A DNA stretch of 64,000 bases from Microcebus murinus. Its lineage: Eukaryota > Chordata > Mammalia > Primates > Cheirogaleidae. The translations under genes were made by a program, and so were the position numbers. The notes under the pieces are model-generated. The model saw only the letters and a program-made list of their open reading frames with translations, searched no databases and was not told the origin of the DNA. Within the stretch, counting starts at the first letter, position 1; each line of letters opens with the position of its first letter. Positions 35,385 to 45,751 of this stretch are shown here, in pieces. The DNA is taken from assembly GCF_040939455.1 (NCBI RefSeq), contig NC_134106.1, positions 38,710,001 to 38,774,000 of the forward strand. The letters are read 5' to 3'.

Positions 35385-35540
35385 CCAGTTGGTCCTCCCC
35401 ACAACACTAAAAGATGAACAGGACAGGCCTTACTAACTCCAATATAGAAATGACAAAACTGAGGCTTAGAGAAGCCAACAGACCTGCTCAAGTTTGCAAG
35501 ACTGGCTGGAGACAGAAGCAGGTCTCAAACCCAGGACTTT
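35385..35540 (-). mobile_element. MIR: MIR/L2-class fragment, antisense
   Basis: 'agaaatgacaaaactgaggcttagagaagccaacagacctgctcaagtttgcaagac..gcaggtctcaaacccaggactttc' matches the antisense MIR core order. Confidence 0.65.
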
Positions 35541-35779
35541 CTTGTGGGTTAGTCTAAGAACGATCCACTGAGGATGAGCCACAGTGGATTTTCCTCCCTC
35601 TGTCTAATTCCTGCTCATTCCCTGGATCTTCTGCAAAGAAATACAGTACGTCTTTTTTGAGATGTCACAGCCAAGATTTGGGGTTTGTGTTGGGGAAGGT
35701 AGAGGGGAGTTCCCACTCGATTCCACTGAATGAAGTTGCCCTTTATCTTGTGGCTTACGTGTGGCAGCCAGCTGCTGAG

Positions 35780-36275
35780 ATGGCCCCACAGTGATCATAC
35801 CTCTTGATATTCACAGCCTAGTCCAGTCCTGTCCACACTGTGGGCTGGTCTGTGTAACCAATAGGATATTGTAGAAGTGATGGAACCTGACTTCCAAGGC
35901 TAAGTCATAAAAGACATTGCATCTTCTGCTTTGTGCACTCTTTGATCACTGCCACATTGTGAGGATGCTTGAAAGCACTGTGGAGAAGTCCAGATGGTGA
36001 TAAACTGAGGCCTTCTGTGAAAGCTAGTGTAAACTCACCATCCATGGCAGAGAGCCAACTTGGAAGAGATTCTCCAGCCCCAGTCAGGCCTTCAGATGAC
36101 AACATCCTTGACTCATTTCATGATCCTGAACGTTATGAGAGACCCAGGGCCAGAGCTGCCCAGTGAAGCCTGCATTCGAATTCCTGACCACAGAAACTGT
36201 GTGAGAAAATAAATGTTTACTGTTTTAAGTCAATAAGTTTAGTGATAATTTCCTATGCAGCATTAGATAACTAAT
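35780..36275 (+). mobile_element. MLT1: MLT1-type LTR (ERVL-MaLR)
   Basis: Ends with the MLT1 signature 'gagaaaataaatgtttactgttttaagtcaataagtttagtgataatttcctatgcagcattagataactaata', with the aataaa signal inside. The body ('gccacattgtgaggatgcttgaaagc..gagagacccagggcc') fits the family. Old and diverged. Confidence 0.85.
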
Positions 36276-36317
36276 AAAGCTAATAATTATATGAGAGGTC
36301 TTCAAAAAGTTCATGGA

Positions 36318-36619
36318 GGCCAGGCGCAGTGATTCACGCCTGTAATCCTAGTACTCTGGAAGGCCAAGGCAGGTGGATTGTTTGAGCTCAGGAGTTCAAG
36401 ACCAGCCTGAGCAAGAGCGAGACCCCATCTCTACCAAAAGAAAAAAAAAAAAAATAGAAAAAATTAGCTGGGCATGGTGGCACACGGCTGTAGTCCCAGC
36501 TACTCGGGAGCTGAGGCAGAAGAATCACTTGAGCCCAGGAGTTTGAGGTTGCTGTGAGCTAGGCTGATGCCACACCACTCTAGCCAGGGCAACAGAGTGA
36601 GACTCTGTCTCAAAAAAAA
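36318..36619 (+). mobile_element. Alu: Alu SINE inside the mariner
   Basis: Full-length strepsirrhine-type Alu ('gctaggctgatgccaca..ctctagccagg'). Duplication aaaaagttcatgga at 36304-36317 and aaaaagttcataga at 36620-36633. Confidence 0.95.
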
Positions 36620-36645
36620 AAAAAGTTCATAGAAAATGTGTATTA

Positions 36646-36705
36646 CTGGGCAACTTCTGGGACCCCCCTCTCCTAGGGCCCCAGAACCTCTTCCAAACTA
36701 AAAGA
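36646..36705. mobile_element. 60-bp hairpin-forming insert of unknown origin
   Basis: Interrupts the mariner sequence and is flanked by a perfect 15-bp direct repeat, agaaaatgtgtatta, at 36631-36645 and 36706-36720. Its middle can fold: tctgggaccc near 36656 against gggccccaga near 36676 (10-bp stem, one mismatch, about 10-nt loop). It ends in an A-rich aaactaaaaga. Duplication length and A-rich end suggest L1-mediated insertion of a small RNA; identity unknown. Confidence 0.7.
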
Positions 36706-36865
36706 AGAAAATGTGTATTATGAAAAAACAATGCATGGACTTGAGATTTTTTAGCATCAAAATAAACTCATACTAACTTGTTATATCATCTTTGAACAGG
36801 ATCTGGTTTGAGGAAATAAGAAGGATAAGGCATAAGTTTGAAAATAGCCCCTACTAGAGCAACAT

Positions 36866-37538
36866 GAATTCTTCTATAATTGAAGCAAGAATAAACATCA
36901 AATTTATGGTAAAGATTGGGTGGAAGAATGATGCTTTATGAGAAGTTATGGGAACTATGCCCCAAAGGAGTCAGCTGTTTACAAATGAAGGGATGAGACT
37001 ATATCAAAGATGAAGCCTGCAGTGGCAAGCCATCTGCATTAATTTTTGAGGGAAAGATTAATCTTGTTAGTGCCTTAATGGAAGAGGACTAATGATTAAC
37101 AGCACAAACAACAGCCAACACCATAGACATCCCAATTGGTTCAGCTTACACAAAGCTGATTGAAAAATTAAAGTTGAGCAAATTTTCCACTCAATAAGTG
37201 CCAAAACCATTGCACCCAGAGCATAACTTTCAATGGAAATTTTATACAAGAGAGATCAAAATCCTGAAGCATTTCTTCAAAGAATTGTAATAGGAGATGA
37301 AACATGGCTTTACGAGTACAATCCTGTAGACAAAGCACAACCAAAGCAATGGCTACCAAGAGGTGGAAGTGGTCCAGTCAAAGCAAAAATGGACTGGCCA
37401 AGAGCAAAGGTCTTTGGGGATGCTCAAGGCATTTCACTTGTTGACTTTATGGAGGGCCACAGAATGATAACATCTAATTATTATGAAAGTGTACTGAGAA
37501 AGTTAGCCAAAGCTTTAGCAGAAAAGTGCCATGCTTGA
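36866..37538 (+). pseudogene. mariner transposase pseudogene
   Basis: Mariner transposases are DDD nucleases that cut and paste their element by its terminal repeats. The C-terminal half is still open for 101 codons (37233-37538) and includes the catalytic-domain block 'IGDETWLYEYNP' and the downstream 'PVKAKMDW' and 'LVDFMEGH' segments. The N-terminal half, from about 36866, is broken by stops and frameshifts. It cannot make a working enzyme. Confidence 0.85.
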
Positions 37539-37545
37539 TATTAAA

Positions 37546-38074
37546 TCTTGTGCCCTGCTCTTTTGAAACACCATTTGTTTCCATCTATTTAAACATAAGT
37601 AGATCAAATTTAGTATTAGATTTTGTAGTGCTGCATTTTTCTCTCTTATAATTAGGAAAAATGGGAAGAGGTTTGTCTTCACATTTAACATATGATAGAT
37701 AGATATGGGGTACACAAGAGATGAATAAAATGGGTCCTTCTCTTTCAATAACTTGCAATCTAAGTAGACAGTCACCCCTACTGGGAAGAAATATCACAAT
37801 TGCTAGGAGATAATGCACACACTGCCACAGCTTCTGAAGTCATCTAGGTAGACCTTCCAATGTGAGTCTGAAATAAACTGTGCCATAAATTTCTATGGGA
37901 AGAACCCTGTAAAACCGACATTTGCTGTCAGCTTCTTAAATCTGTTGCCATTACCATGTTACATGAGACATTGAATGTGCAAAGCCATGATAGCATTTAG
38001 CCATTTAGAAAACTACAGCAGGAAACTCATGGCAATAGTGAATAGTTTGGTTTCTTTGTGTTTTGCAGTATCAT
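37546..38074. other. AT-rich DNA, no gene seen
   Basis: Possibly the remaining mariner 3' flank followed by single-copy DNA. Minus-strand frames of 77-86 codons have no recognisable domain. Confidence 0.35.
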
Positions 38075-38535
38075 TTCTTCCTTAAGAAAATTGAGATATA
38101 ATTCATGTACCATAAAATTCACCATTTAAAGTGTATGATTCAGTGGTTTCTGGCACAAGGTTGTACAACAATTACCACTATCTAATTCTAGAACATTTTC
38201 ACTACTCTCCAAGGAAACCCTATACCTGTTAGCAGTCACTTCCCATTCCCCCATTCCCCCATTCCTCAGACCCTGGCAACCACTAATCTGCTTTCTGTCT
38301 CTATAGTTTTGCCTACTCTGGATATTTCATATAAATGGAATCATATATAATGTGATCTTTTGTAACTGGCTTTATTCTTATAACATATTTTCAAGGTTCA
38401 TTCATGTTGTAGCAGGAATCAATACCTTATTTCTTTTTATTGCTGAACAGTATTTTATTATATAGATATACCATTGTTTTGTTTATGCATCCATTAATTG
38501 ATAGACAGTTGGATTATTTGCAGTGAGCAATTTTA
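38075..38535 (-). mobile_element. L1: L1M 3' region, antisense
   Basis: 'aaaattgagatataattcatgtaccataaaattcaccatttaaagtgtatgattcagtgg..ttgtacaacaattaccactatctaattctagaacattttc..cctggcaaccactaatctgctttctgtctctat' is the familiar antisense 3' part of old L1M elements. Confidence 0.85.
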
Positions 38536-38587
38536 AAGGAAGCCTGGTTTATGTTGTAGTCAAAATTATATATGATGTTTCCTGTTG

Positions 38588-38990
38588 TCTGAGTCAGTTT
38601 GGGCTTCTATAAAAAAAATACCATAGACTGGGTGGCTTAAATAACAAACATTTATTTCCAACAGTTCTGGAGGCTGAGAAGTCAAAGAGCAAGGTACGGG
38701 CATATCCAGTATTTGTGAATGTACTCATCCTTTGCAGATGGCCATCTTCTTGTTGTATCCTCACATCACGGGGTGGGTGTGGGGTGTAGGAGGAGAAAAT
38801 GACACACAGAGAAAAAGGGAGAGAGAGAGAGTCAGTTTGTTTTCAAAAGGACACTAATCCCATCATGAGAGCACCACCCTCAGAACCTTATTACCTTCAA
38901 AAGGCCTCGCCTCCTAATACCATTCCATTGGGAGTTAGGGTTTCAGTACATGAAGTTTTTTGGGGGGATCAAACATGCAGTCCATAACCC
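38588..38990 (-). mobile_element. MLT1: MLT1-type LTR (ERVL-MaLR), antisense
   Basis: 'gtctgagtcagtttgggcttctataaa..taccatagactgggtggcttaaataacaaacatttatttcc..ttctggaggctgagaagtc..cctcgcctcctaataccattccattgggagttagg..catgcagtccataacc' is the antisense MLT1 order from end to start. Confidence 0.88.
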
Positions 38991-39565
38991 CTGTCCCCTC
39001 TCTCCTAGCCATAGAACCCCCCTGCCTTGCCCCAGGAATCGGTGTTCTTTGTTTTAGTGTGGGGAAAGTAGTGGATATTGTGTCTGCTTATGAGTGAAAT
39101 AAGCTACACAGTTTGGACTGATCACTGTAATATTATCCCATCTTATCTAATTTCCCCTGGGCATTTTTCTTGGTATTTGGGCAAGGTAGCTATTATCTCG
39201 AGCCTCACCCAGAGAACTTACTAGAATTCCCTTCCAGCCCTGTGTGCTGTGGAGCAGGACCTTTGCAATGCTCCTGTTTCCACACTTTGTGACAGCAGAT
39301 GTGTTTTCTACCCAGTCAGTTGAGGCAATGCTTCCCTGCCCCAGCCCAGAGATGAAACAGGTGACCACCCTTGATTGGCCACCTGAGGAGCAGAGGCAAA
39401 ATCGGTGTGAGCAGGACAGCAAAGATGGCGACCAGGAGGCCATCCTTTTAAGTGAAACCACATTATTCATTCAGTCAGCCAGGCATTCATTAAGGGCTCA
39501 GCACTTCTGTGCTCCTGGTCCTGTACCTGGCACTGTTAGGGACAGCACTTAATCACTTCCACTTG
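38991..39565. other. Single-copy DNA, no gene seen
   Basis: Overlapping frames of about 100 codons on both strands at 39147-39552 have no recognisable domain. 39460-39550 is weakly L2-like. Confidence 0.35.
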
Positions 39566-39581
39566 AAGAATGTATGGCCTG

Positions 39582-39922
39582 AGGCCGGGCACGGTGGCTC
39601 ACGCCTGTAATCCTAGCACTCTGGGAGGCCGAGGTGGGCGGATTGCTCGAGTTCAGGAGTTCGAAACCAGCCTGAGCAAGAGTGAGACCCCATCTCTACT
39701 ATAAATACAAGGAAATTAATTGGCCAACTAACATATATATAGAAAAAATTAGCCGGGCATGGTGGCGCATGCCTGTAGTCCTAGCTACTTGGGAGGCTGA
39801 GGCAACAGGATTGCTTGAGCCCAGGAGTCTGAGGTTGCTGTGAGCTAGGCTGACGCCATGGCACTCACTCTAGCCTGGACAACAAAGTGAGACTCTGTCT
39901 CAAAAAAAAAAAAAAAAAAAAA
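39582..39922 (+). mobile_element. Alu: Alu SINE, young strepsirrhine type
   Basis: Full length, CpG-retaining (ggccgggcacggtggctcacgcc), with lemur linker and right arm 'gctaggctgacgccatggcactcactctagcc'. Perfect 16-bp duplication, aagaatgtatggcctg, at 39566-39581 and 39923-39938. Confidence 0.97.
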
Positions 39923-39938
39923 AAGAATGTATGGCCTG

Positions 39939-40984
39939 GATGTGGAGGCCATGAAATATCACAATAGTGATGATCAAAAAGCCTTAGCTTCTATAATATG
40001 GACAGGAAAGTTGCCTTGCTTGCAGAAGATGTTCAAATATTTTACCAGCAAGACCATAAGTTTGAACCCTTGAAGGGAAAAATTGCAGCAAATAAGGAAA
40101 GTGTTAAGAAGCGACACCCCTGCTACACTTACTGGGAAACTGGTAAGAGAATAAGAAGAGCTGATGTGCCGGTTACCAAGCTCTCACCTGTCAGCTCCCA
40201 CCCACCCTCTCACACTCCGCTTCGTGACTCTCGGCTGGGACTGTGCAGACACTTTCTCCTTTGCCCACTGCTCCCTGGGAGGCTGTACTGCGAGCAGGGA
40301 GGAGGGATCCTGCAAGGCTGGAGTAGGCCTGGAGGACTCGGTCTTTCCTGTCTGCCACCTGATCCAGTGGCAGTCCCTCCCAGGGAGTGGGAGAATCCCC
40401 TCATGGGACTCCGCTCAGAGATGCCAGCAAGGTTTGGGCAGCAACCCCCATCACAGGCTGAGTCCCATCTCCCCAGAGACCCCTACCAAGTTCTCAGTTT
40501 TAGTCATTCCACCTCTTTCCTTGGTTCCCTCAGCCCGATGGGTGGTAGGCACTGCTGGCAGTGGCTACATCTGTGATAAGCTGATATTCTCTTTTTGCCT
40601 TGTCAATTACTTTGTTGCACATAGTTAATGATTTATTTTGAACTATCTGTTCAAATAAGTGGCATGGTTTCCATCCCTGATGATCTCTGAACCTTGAAGG
40701 ATGGCGTGGGTCCGGACAAACTGAGGCAGATGTCGCTGTCCAGGGGGTTTCCATTCCTGAAGGCGCATCCTACTCTGGCTCCAGGAGATGACCTGGAGTG
40801 AGTGCAGGGACCCCACACCTTGGAGGAGGGGCTCTGTCCACACCGTACCAGCTGGAGCTAGGAGCACTTTCATTGAGTCAACTGACACATATATAATTCA
40901 TCTTAGGAAGGAATAAGGGTTGCATTAATGCGAGGTGGCAGCGTACAGCCCACTGCAGCATCTTGTTCATGTGCAGATAATACT
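39939..40984. other. Single-copy DNA with an unrecognised 192-codon open frame
   Basis: The plus strand is open from 39998 to 40576 (192 codons). The first 60 codons look protein-like (mixed charged and hydrophobic residues), the rest Pro/Gly/Ser-rich and low-information. A 154-codon frame overlaps at 40164-40628. I recognise no domain, so I do not call a gene. Confidence 0.3.
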
Positions 40985-41190
40985 TCAGACATCCAGAAAT
41001 CAAATTGCTGAGTCAAGGAATATGTACATTCAAATATTTGGTATATACTGTTAAGTTGTCTTCTGAAAAGGCTTCTAGCCATTTATATAACTACCAACAG
41101 TGTATAAGAATGCCTATCTTCCCACAGCAGCATCAACATTGTGTATTCTTAATTTTAAAACATTTTTCCAATCTGCTGGGCAGAAAGTCC
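40985..41190 (-). mobile_element. L1: Old L1 fragment, antisense
   Basis: 'ttgctgagtcaaggaatatgtacattcaaatatttggtatatactgttaagttgtcttctgaaaaggcttctagcc..accaacagtgtataagaatgcctatcttcccacagcagcatcaacattg' follows antisense L1M/HAL1-type 3' sequence. Confidence 0.7.
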
Positions 41191-41904
41191 ATGGTGCTAT
41201 GTTCATGGACAGAATAAACCATAGGGGTGCCTATGATGTGAGGGAAGCTGCAGCATGTTATTCCTTCAGTTGCACAAATATCCTCGGGCACAGTTTAGGT
41301 GAGCTTGTGCTCCGCAGAGATGCCCTCAATGTTTTGGGCAGAAGCAGCTTCTACCCTCAAGAGGGTTGCTGCTCTCCACCTACTCCTGTCAAGCCTGGAC
41401 AAGAGGTTGCACCCTCTGAGTTGTAGAGTGGGTAAAAAGAGCTGAACACAAATGTCACATGAAAGCAGTCAAAAGAAAAAAAAAGACTAGATGAGGAAAG
41501 CTTCAAACTGAATTTGTTAAAACACACACACACACACACAATTCTCAATAGGGAGCACATATCAAAATTTTATTTACTTCACTAATGAAGAAATCAACAG
41601 ACTGGCAAAGCTGGTTTGGAAAAGATTTGAGAAAATGGAATTTATATAGTCAACAGGAAAGAAATGCTACGCAAGCATGCTAAATTAGGCACAAAAGTAA
41701 TTAATGTTCTATGAGGCTGTAAACTATACCATTGGGGGTATCTTCTTTAGCAGACAGGAGAAAAAAAGTCATTTCCCCTTTTTGGTTTTCTACCAATTAC
41801 CCTGTAACTTTTGAATGTCGTAAAACATCTGGGTGCTACACAAACAAAACTATATTCCCCAAAAGAATCAGGTGAACTCGCAGGTGGACTTATTTAAAAA
41901 TGTT
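41191..41904. other. AT-rich DNA with a short (AC)n tract, no gene seen
   Basis: (AC)n at 41521-41541. No repeat family or gene otherwise recognised. Confidence 0.4.
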
Positions 41905-43165
41905 TTAGCATGGTATTGAAAAATTATGTACCACTCCACATGCATTAGGATGGCTACTGTTTAAAAAACAGAAAATAACAAGTGTTGGTGAAAATGTGGA
42001 TAAATTGGAACTCTTGTGCACAATTGGTGGGAATCTAAAATGGTGCAGCCACTGTGGGCAACAGTATGATGGTTCTTTAAAAAATTAAAAATAGTGGTAT
42101 CATCTGTCTTAGTCCATTTTTGTTGCTGTAATAGAATACTAGAGACTAATTTATAAAGAAAAGAGGTGTATTTGGCTCATCATCTTGGTGGCTGGAGAGT
42201 TCAGGATTGGGCAGCTGCATCTGATGAGGGCTAAAGGCTGCTCCCACTCATGGCAGAAAGCAAAGGGTAGGGCCATGTGCAAAGAGATCACTCCCTTACG
42301 ACAAGACAGGACTCAAGGGAGTGACGTTGAGGAAGCCACACTCTTTTTACCAACACTCTCTCTGGGAAACTAATCCATTCTACAGGAGTAAGAACTCACT
42401 CAATGGGAGGGCATTGATCTATTCATGAGGGATCCACCCCCAGGACCCAAACACTTCCCACTATGTCCGATCTCCCAAGACCAGCACATTGGAGATCAAA
42501 TTGCAACATGCATTTTGGTGGGGACAAATAAACCACATCCAAACCATAGCACCATCTATCCAGCACTTCCACTTTGGGATATATACCCAAAAGAGTTGAA
42601 AACAGGGTCTTGAAGAGATATTTGTACACCCATGTTCATAGCAGCATTATTCACAATAGCAAAAAAGGGTGGAAGCAACCCAAGTGTCCATCCACAGATG
42701 AATGGATAAACAAAATGTAGTATATAAATGCAATAAAATGTTATTTAGCCTTTAAAAGACAGGAAATTCTGACATATGCTACAACGTGGATGAACCTTGA
42801 GGACATTATGCTAAGTAGAATAGCCAGTCACAAAAAGGCAAATACTGTACGATTCCACTTATACTAGGTGCTTAGAGTAGTCACATTCCTAGATCCAGTG
42901 GAATGGTGGTTGCTGGGGGCTGGGGAGAGGAAGAAGAAATTATTGTTTAATGGGGTTAGTGTTTCAGTTTTACAAGATGAAGAGTTATAGGTATTTACAC
43001 AAAACCATATGTTATAAAAAAAAAACAAAGGAAAAAAGAGTTATGGGGAAGGATGATTATACATTGTGAATGTACTTGACACCACTATACTGTACACTTA
43101 AAAATGGTTAAGATGGTAAATGTTATGTATATTTTAACATAATAAAAACTTGTGGAAAAAAGATT
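41905..43165 (+). mobile_element. L1: L1M 3' end, split by a MaLR LTR
   Basis: 5' part 'acatgcattaggatggctactgtttaaaaa..gtgttggtgaaaatgtggataaattggaactcttgtgcacaattggtgg' up to 42102, then 'agcacttccactttgggatatatacccaaaagagttg..cacccatgttcatagcagcattattcacaatagc..ggaagcaacccaagtgtcc' to a 3' UTR ending 'aataaaaact'. 5' truncated; reading frame decayed. Confidence 0.9.
42103..42552 (-). mobile_element. MaLR LTR (MST/MLT1 group), antisense
   Basis: 'tcttagtccatttttgttgctgtaatagaatactagagactaatttataaagaaaagaggtgtatttggctcat' is the antisense 3' end of a MaLR LTR. The 5' end (antisense) is 'gcattttggtggggacaaataaaccacatccaaaccatagca'. It lies inside the L1 at 41905-43165, so is younger than it. 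Confidence 0.88.
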
Positions 43166-43434
43166 ATGTAGTGATTTTTTTGCCCTATTTCCAAGACATT
43201 CATAATTTTTTCTAAACAATTCCCAGTGACTATAACTAATCTCTGAAAATTATTCTTGATCACACAATAAAAAGGCTGATCTCATGTTTTTGTTCCAAGA
43301 TCATTATTTGAATTTCTTGTTCAAATAATGTTAGCCATTTTCCACAGTTCTTACTGTTGACAGAAATTAGATATAGGCATAATTTATAGCACACAGACAT
43401 AATTATGAAGACAAAAAAATTTTGTAGAACTATT
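43166..43434. other. AT-rich DNA, nothing recognised
   Basis: No repeat family or gene recognised. Confidence 0.3.
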
Positions 43435-43745
43435 TATTTTTATCTTTAAAATTTCTTTTTTATTGATATAGAATAGTTGTACATATTTTGGGGGTACATA
43501 TGGTATTTTGATACCTGTAGACAATGTATAATGACCAAACTGGGTTAATCAGGATATCCATCACCTCAAACACTTATCTTTCTTAGCATTGGGAATATTA
43601 CAATTTTTCTCTTCTTGTTATCTTGAAATATACAATAAATTAATGTTAATGATAATTTCTCTACTATACTATTAAATACTAGAACTTATTCCTTCTATCT
43701 AATTGTATTTTTGTACCCCTTAACCAAAGTATTGTGCCCCATGTG
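43435..43745 (-). mobile_element. L1: L1 3' UTR, antisense
   Basis: 'ttattgatatagaatagttgtacatattttgggggtacatatggtattttgatacctgtagacaatg..aatcaggatatccatcacctcaaacacttatc..gaaatatacaataaattaatg..ttgtaccccttaacc' is standard antisense primate L1 3' UTR. Confidence 0.8.
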
Positions 43746-43779
43746 AGGAGACATTATTATACTGACTCCATGGTACCGG

Positions 43780-45055
43780 TATCATTTATTCTCTGAATCT
43801 GTTCCCTTTAAATTATACACCTTCTATTCTATTTGGCCTAATTATTTTCTTTTCTTTCTTTCTTTTTTGTAGACAAAGTCTGGCTTTGTTGCCCCGGCTA
43901 GAGTGAGTGCCGTGGCATCAGCCTAGCTCACAGCAACCTCAAACTCCTGGGCTCAAGTGATCCTTCTGCCTCAGCCTCCCAAGTATCTGGGACTACAGGC
44001 ACGAGGCACCACGCCTGGCTAAATTTTTTGTTTCTCTTTTTAGTTGAATGGCTGATTTTTTTTCTATTTTAATAAAGATGGGTTCTCACTCTTGCTCAGG
44101 CCAGCCTCATACTCTTGACCTTAACCTATCCTCCCGCCTCAGCCTGTCAGAGTGCTAGGATTACAGGCATGAGCCACCGTACCCAGCTCTATTTGGCCTA
44201 ATTCTTTTGCACATATGTAGCACGAGGTATAAATTAACATAAGCCTCCTTTTGGTCAGCAAATTTAGTCCCATAAGATGCTGAGCAACTATTAAATCCTG
44301 AGAATTAACTTCTGTCTGAAGATTACGCAAGGTATCTAGGGCTGTATTTTTAATAGCCTTATCATTCCAAAGTGGTTTTTCAATTGATTTTTTTAATTAA
44401 ATGATTTATTCTGAAGCCACAAAACCAACACCAAGAAATTCTTCTCCACTGCTATTTTTGTTTATAGTTGTCAGTGAACTACTTTTTTCGTCAGGATTCC
44501 TGAAATTCACCAGTCTTCACAGCTGCAGGAAGTAGCTTCTTTACAACCTATAAGGCTGAGATCCTGTAAATTAAGAAACAGGGATCACACCAGTTTCCTG
44601 GGAAGAAGGTGTTAGTTGCAGATGTAAAGTTCAATACTCATTCTTTAATGTAGACTTCTAACACCTGATTAAATAAATTTTGTCCTCAAATATGAGTGAC
44701 ACTCCCAATATAGCCTTGGTTGCATGAGTAATTTTTCCATTTATAGCCCGTGAAAGGAAGGACTAATTTTTCTGACTCTATGAAAATAGTTGTATTGCCA
44801 TGAAAAGTAAAGGGTCTTTGCTCAAGTATTTATAATAATATCTGGCTATTCTCCTCAGAATTTTACAGAGAGGGTAACCAATATTTTGCATATTTTCTAG
44901 AAAATCACCATATACTCCACCAATAACACTGTCTACCCAAAAAATGTGATTGTTTCTATGATATGGGTCTTAGAATAAGTAAAATTTAACTCAATATATT
45001 TTTCTAACCTTAAGTCATTGTAACAGCATCTCTCTGAATTCCAGTTTGAAGACTC
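43780..45055 (-). pseudogene. Retroviral env-like remnant (antisense, degraded)
   Basis: On the minus strand, 44188-44410 reads as a transmembrane-subunit-like segment. An amphipathic heptad-type stretch is followed by a 'GLNLLT' block where gammaretrovirus-type env carries its disulphide-loop region, though the usual closing Cys pair is not intact. The frame appears to continue past the Alu at 43850-44187. 44440-45000 has scattered short surface-subunit-like pieces. Stops and frameshifts throughout; no functional protein. Role when intact: receptor binding and membrane fusion. The family (class I ERV suspected) needs a profile search. Confidence 0.45.
43850..44187 (-). mobile_element. Alu: Alu SINE, strepsirrhine type, antisense
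   Basis: Antisense Alu from a T/C-rich tail to '..gagccaccgtacccagc'. A long duplication, tctatttggcctaatt followed by one mismatch and tttt, lies at 43828-43843 and 44188-44203. It landed inside the env-like remnant. Confidence 0.96.
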
Positions 45056-45061
45056 ATCATC

Positions 45062-45405
45062 CGCCAGGCGTGGTGGCTCATGCCTGTAATTGTAGCACTC
45101 TGGGAGGCCGAGGTGGGAGGATCGCTCGAGGTTAAGAGTTCAAGATCAGCCTGAGCAAGAGTGAGACCCCATCTCCACTAAAAATAGAAAGAAAATATCC
45201 AACAATTAAAAATATATAGAAAAAAATTAGCCAGGCATGATGGTGCATGCCTGTAGTCACAGCTACTCTGGAGGCGGAGGCAGGAGGATCACTTGAGTCC
45301 AGGAGTTTGAGGTTTCTGTGAGCTAGGCTGAGGTTGCTGTGAGCTAGGCTAACACCACAGCACTCTAGCCCAGGTGACAAAGTGAGACTGTCAAAAAAAA
45401 AAAAA
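45062..45405 (+). mobile_element. Alu: Alu SINE with internal 21-bp tandem duplication
   Basis: Strepsirrhine-type Alu whose right-arm segment 'gaggtt(t/g)ctgtgagctaggct' occurs twice in tandem (45309-45329 and 45330-45350). Short duplication ctcatcatc flanks it. Confidence 0.94.
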
Positions 45406-45557
45406 ACCTCATCATCACTCTTAAGTTCCCCTGACAAATTCACTATTTCATAGTTTATATTAAAATGTTTCTTAGAATATATTTCCTGAATTCTTAAAAT
45501 TCAATCAAAATAAGATACAGCCCAAAGAGTGTCTTTTTCCAGTTTGCACAGGTATAT

Positions 45558-45743
45558 TCTGCTAAATTGAGGATTAGAGGTAGATCAAGCTCTTTTTGTG
45601 CTCTCCCTTTGCTGTGACAATGGGTCCAGTCATCATCTGCAGTGTTATGTATTACACTCTGTAAACCTATATCTTGCTCTTGCCCTATAATCCTATCTTT
45701 CTCTCCTCAATAAACCTCATTTTCGTGCTTGCCTTAAAAAAAA
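45558..45743 (+). pseudogene. Candidate processed-transcript fragment with poly(A)
   Basis: About 186 bp ending in an aataaa signal ('ctctcctcaataaacctcattttcgtgcttgcctt') and an A9 tail, flanked by an 8-bp direct repeat aggtatat at 45550-45557 and 45744-45751. This is the layout of an L1-mobilised mRNA 3' end. Source gene not recognised; an LTR 3' end is the alternative. Confidence 0.45.
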
Positions 45744-45751
45744 AGGTATAT

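Larger units (their letters stand above)
36294..37545 (+). mobile_element. mariner DNA transposon relic
   Basis: Starts near 'ggtcttcaaaaagttcatgga', a mariner-type terminal sequence, split by the Alu at 36318-36619. It resumes 'gttcatagaaaatgtgtatta', is split again by a 60-bp insert, and continues 'tgaaaaaacaatgcatgg' into a transposase region. The 3' terminal repeat was not found, so the 3' end is uncertain. Resembles mammalian-wide mariner relics. Confidence 0.8.
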
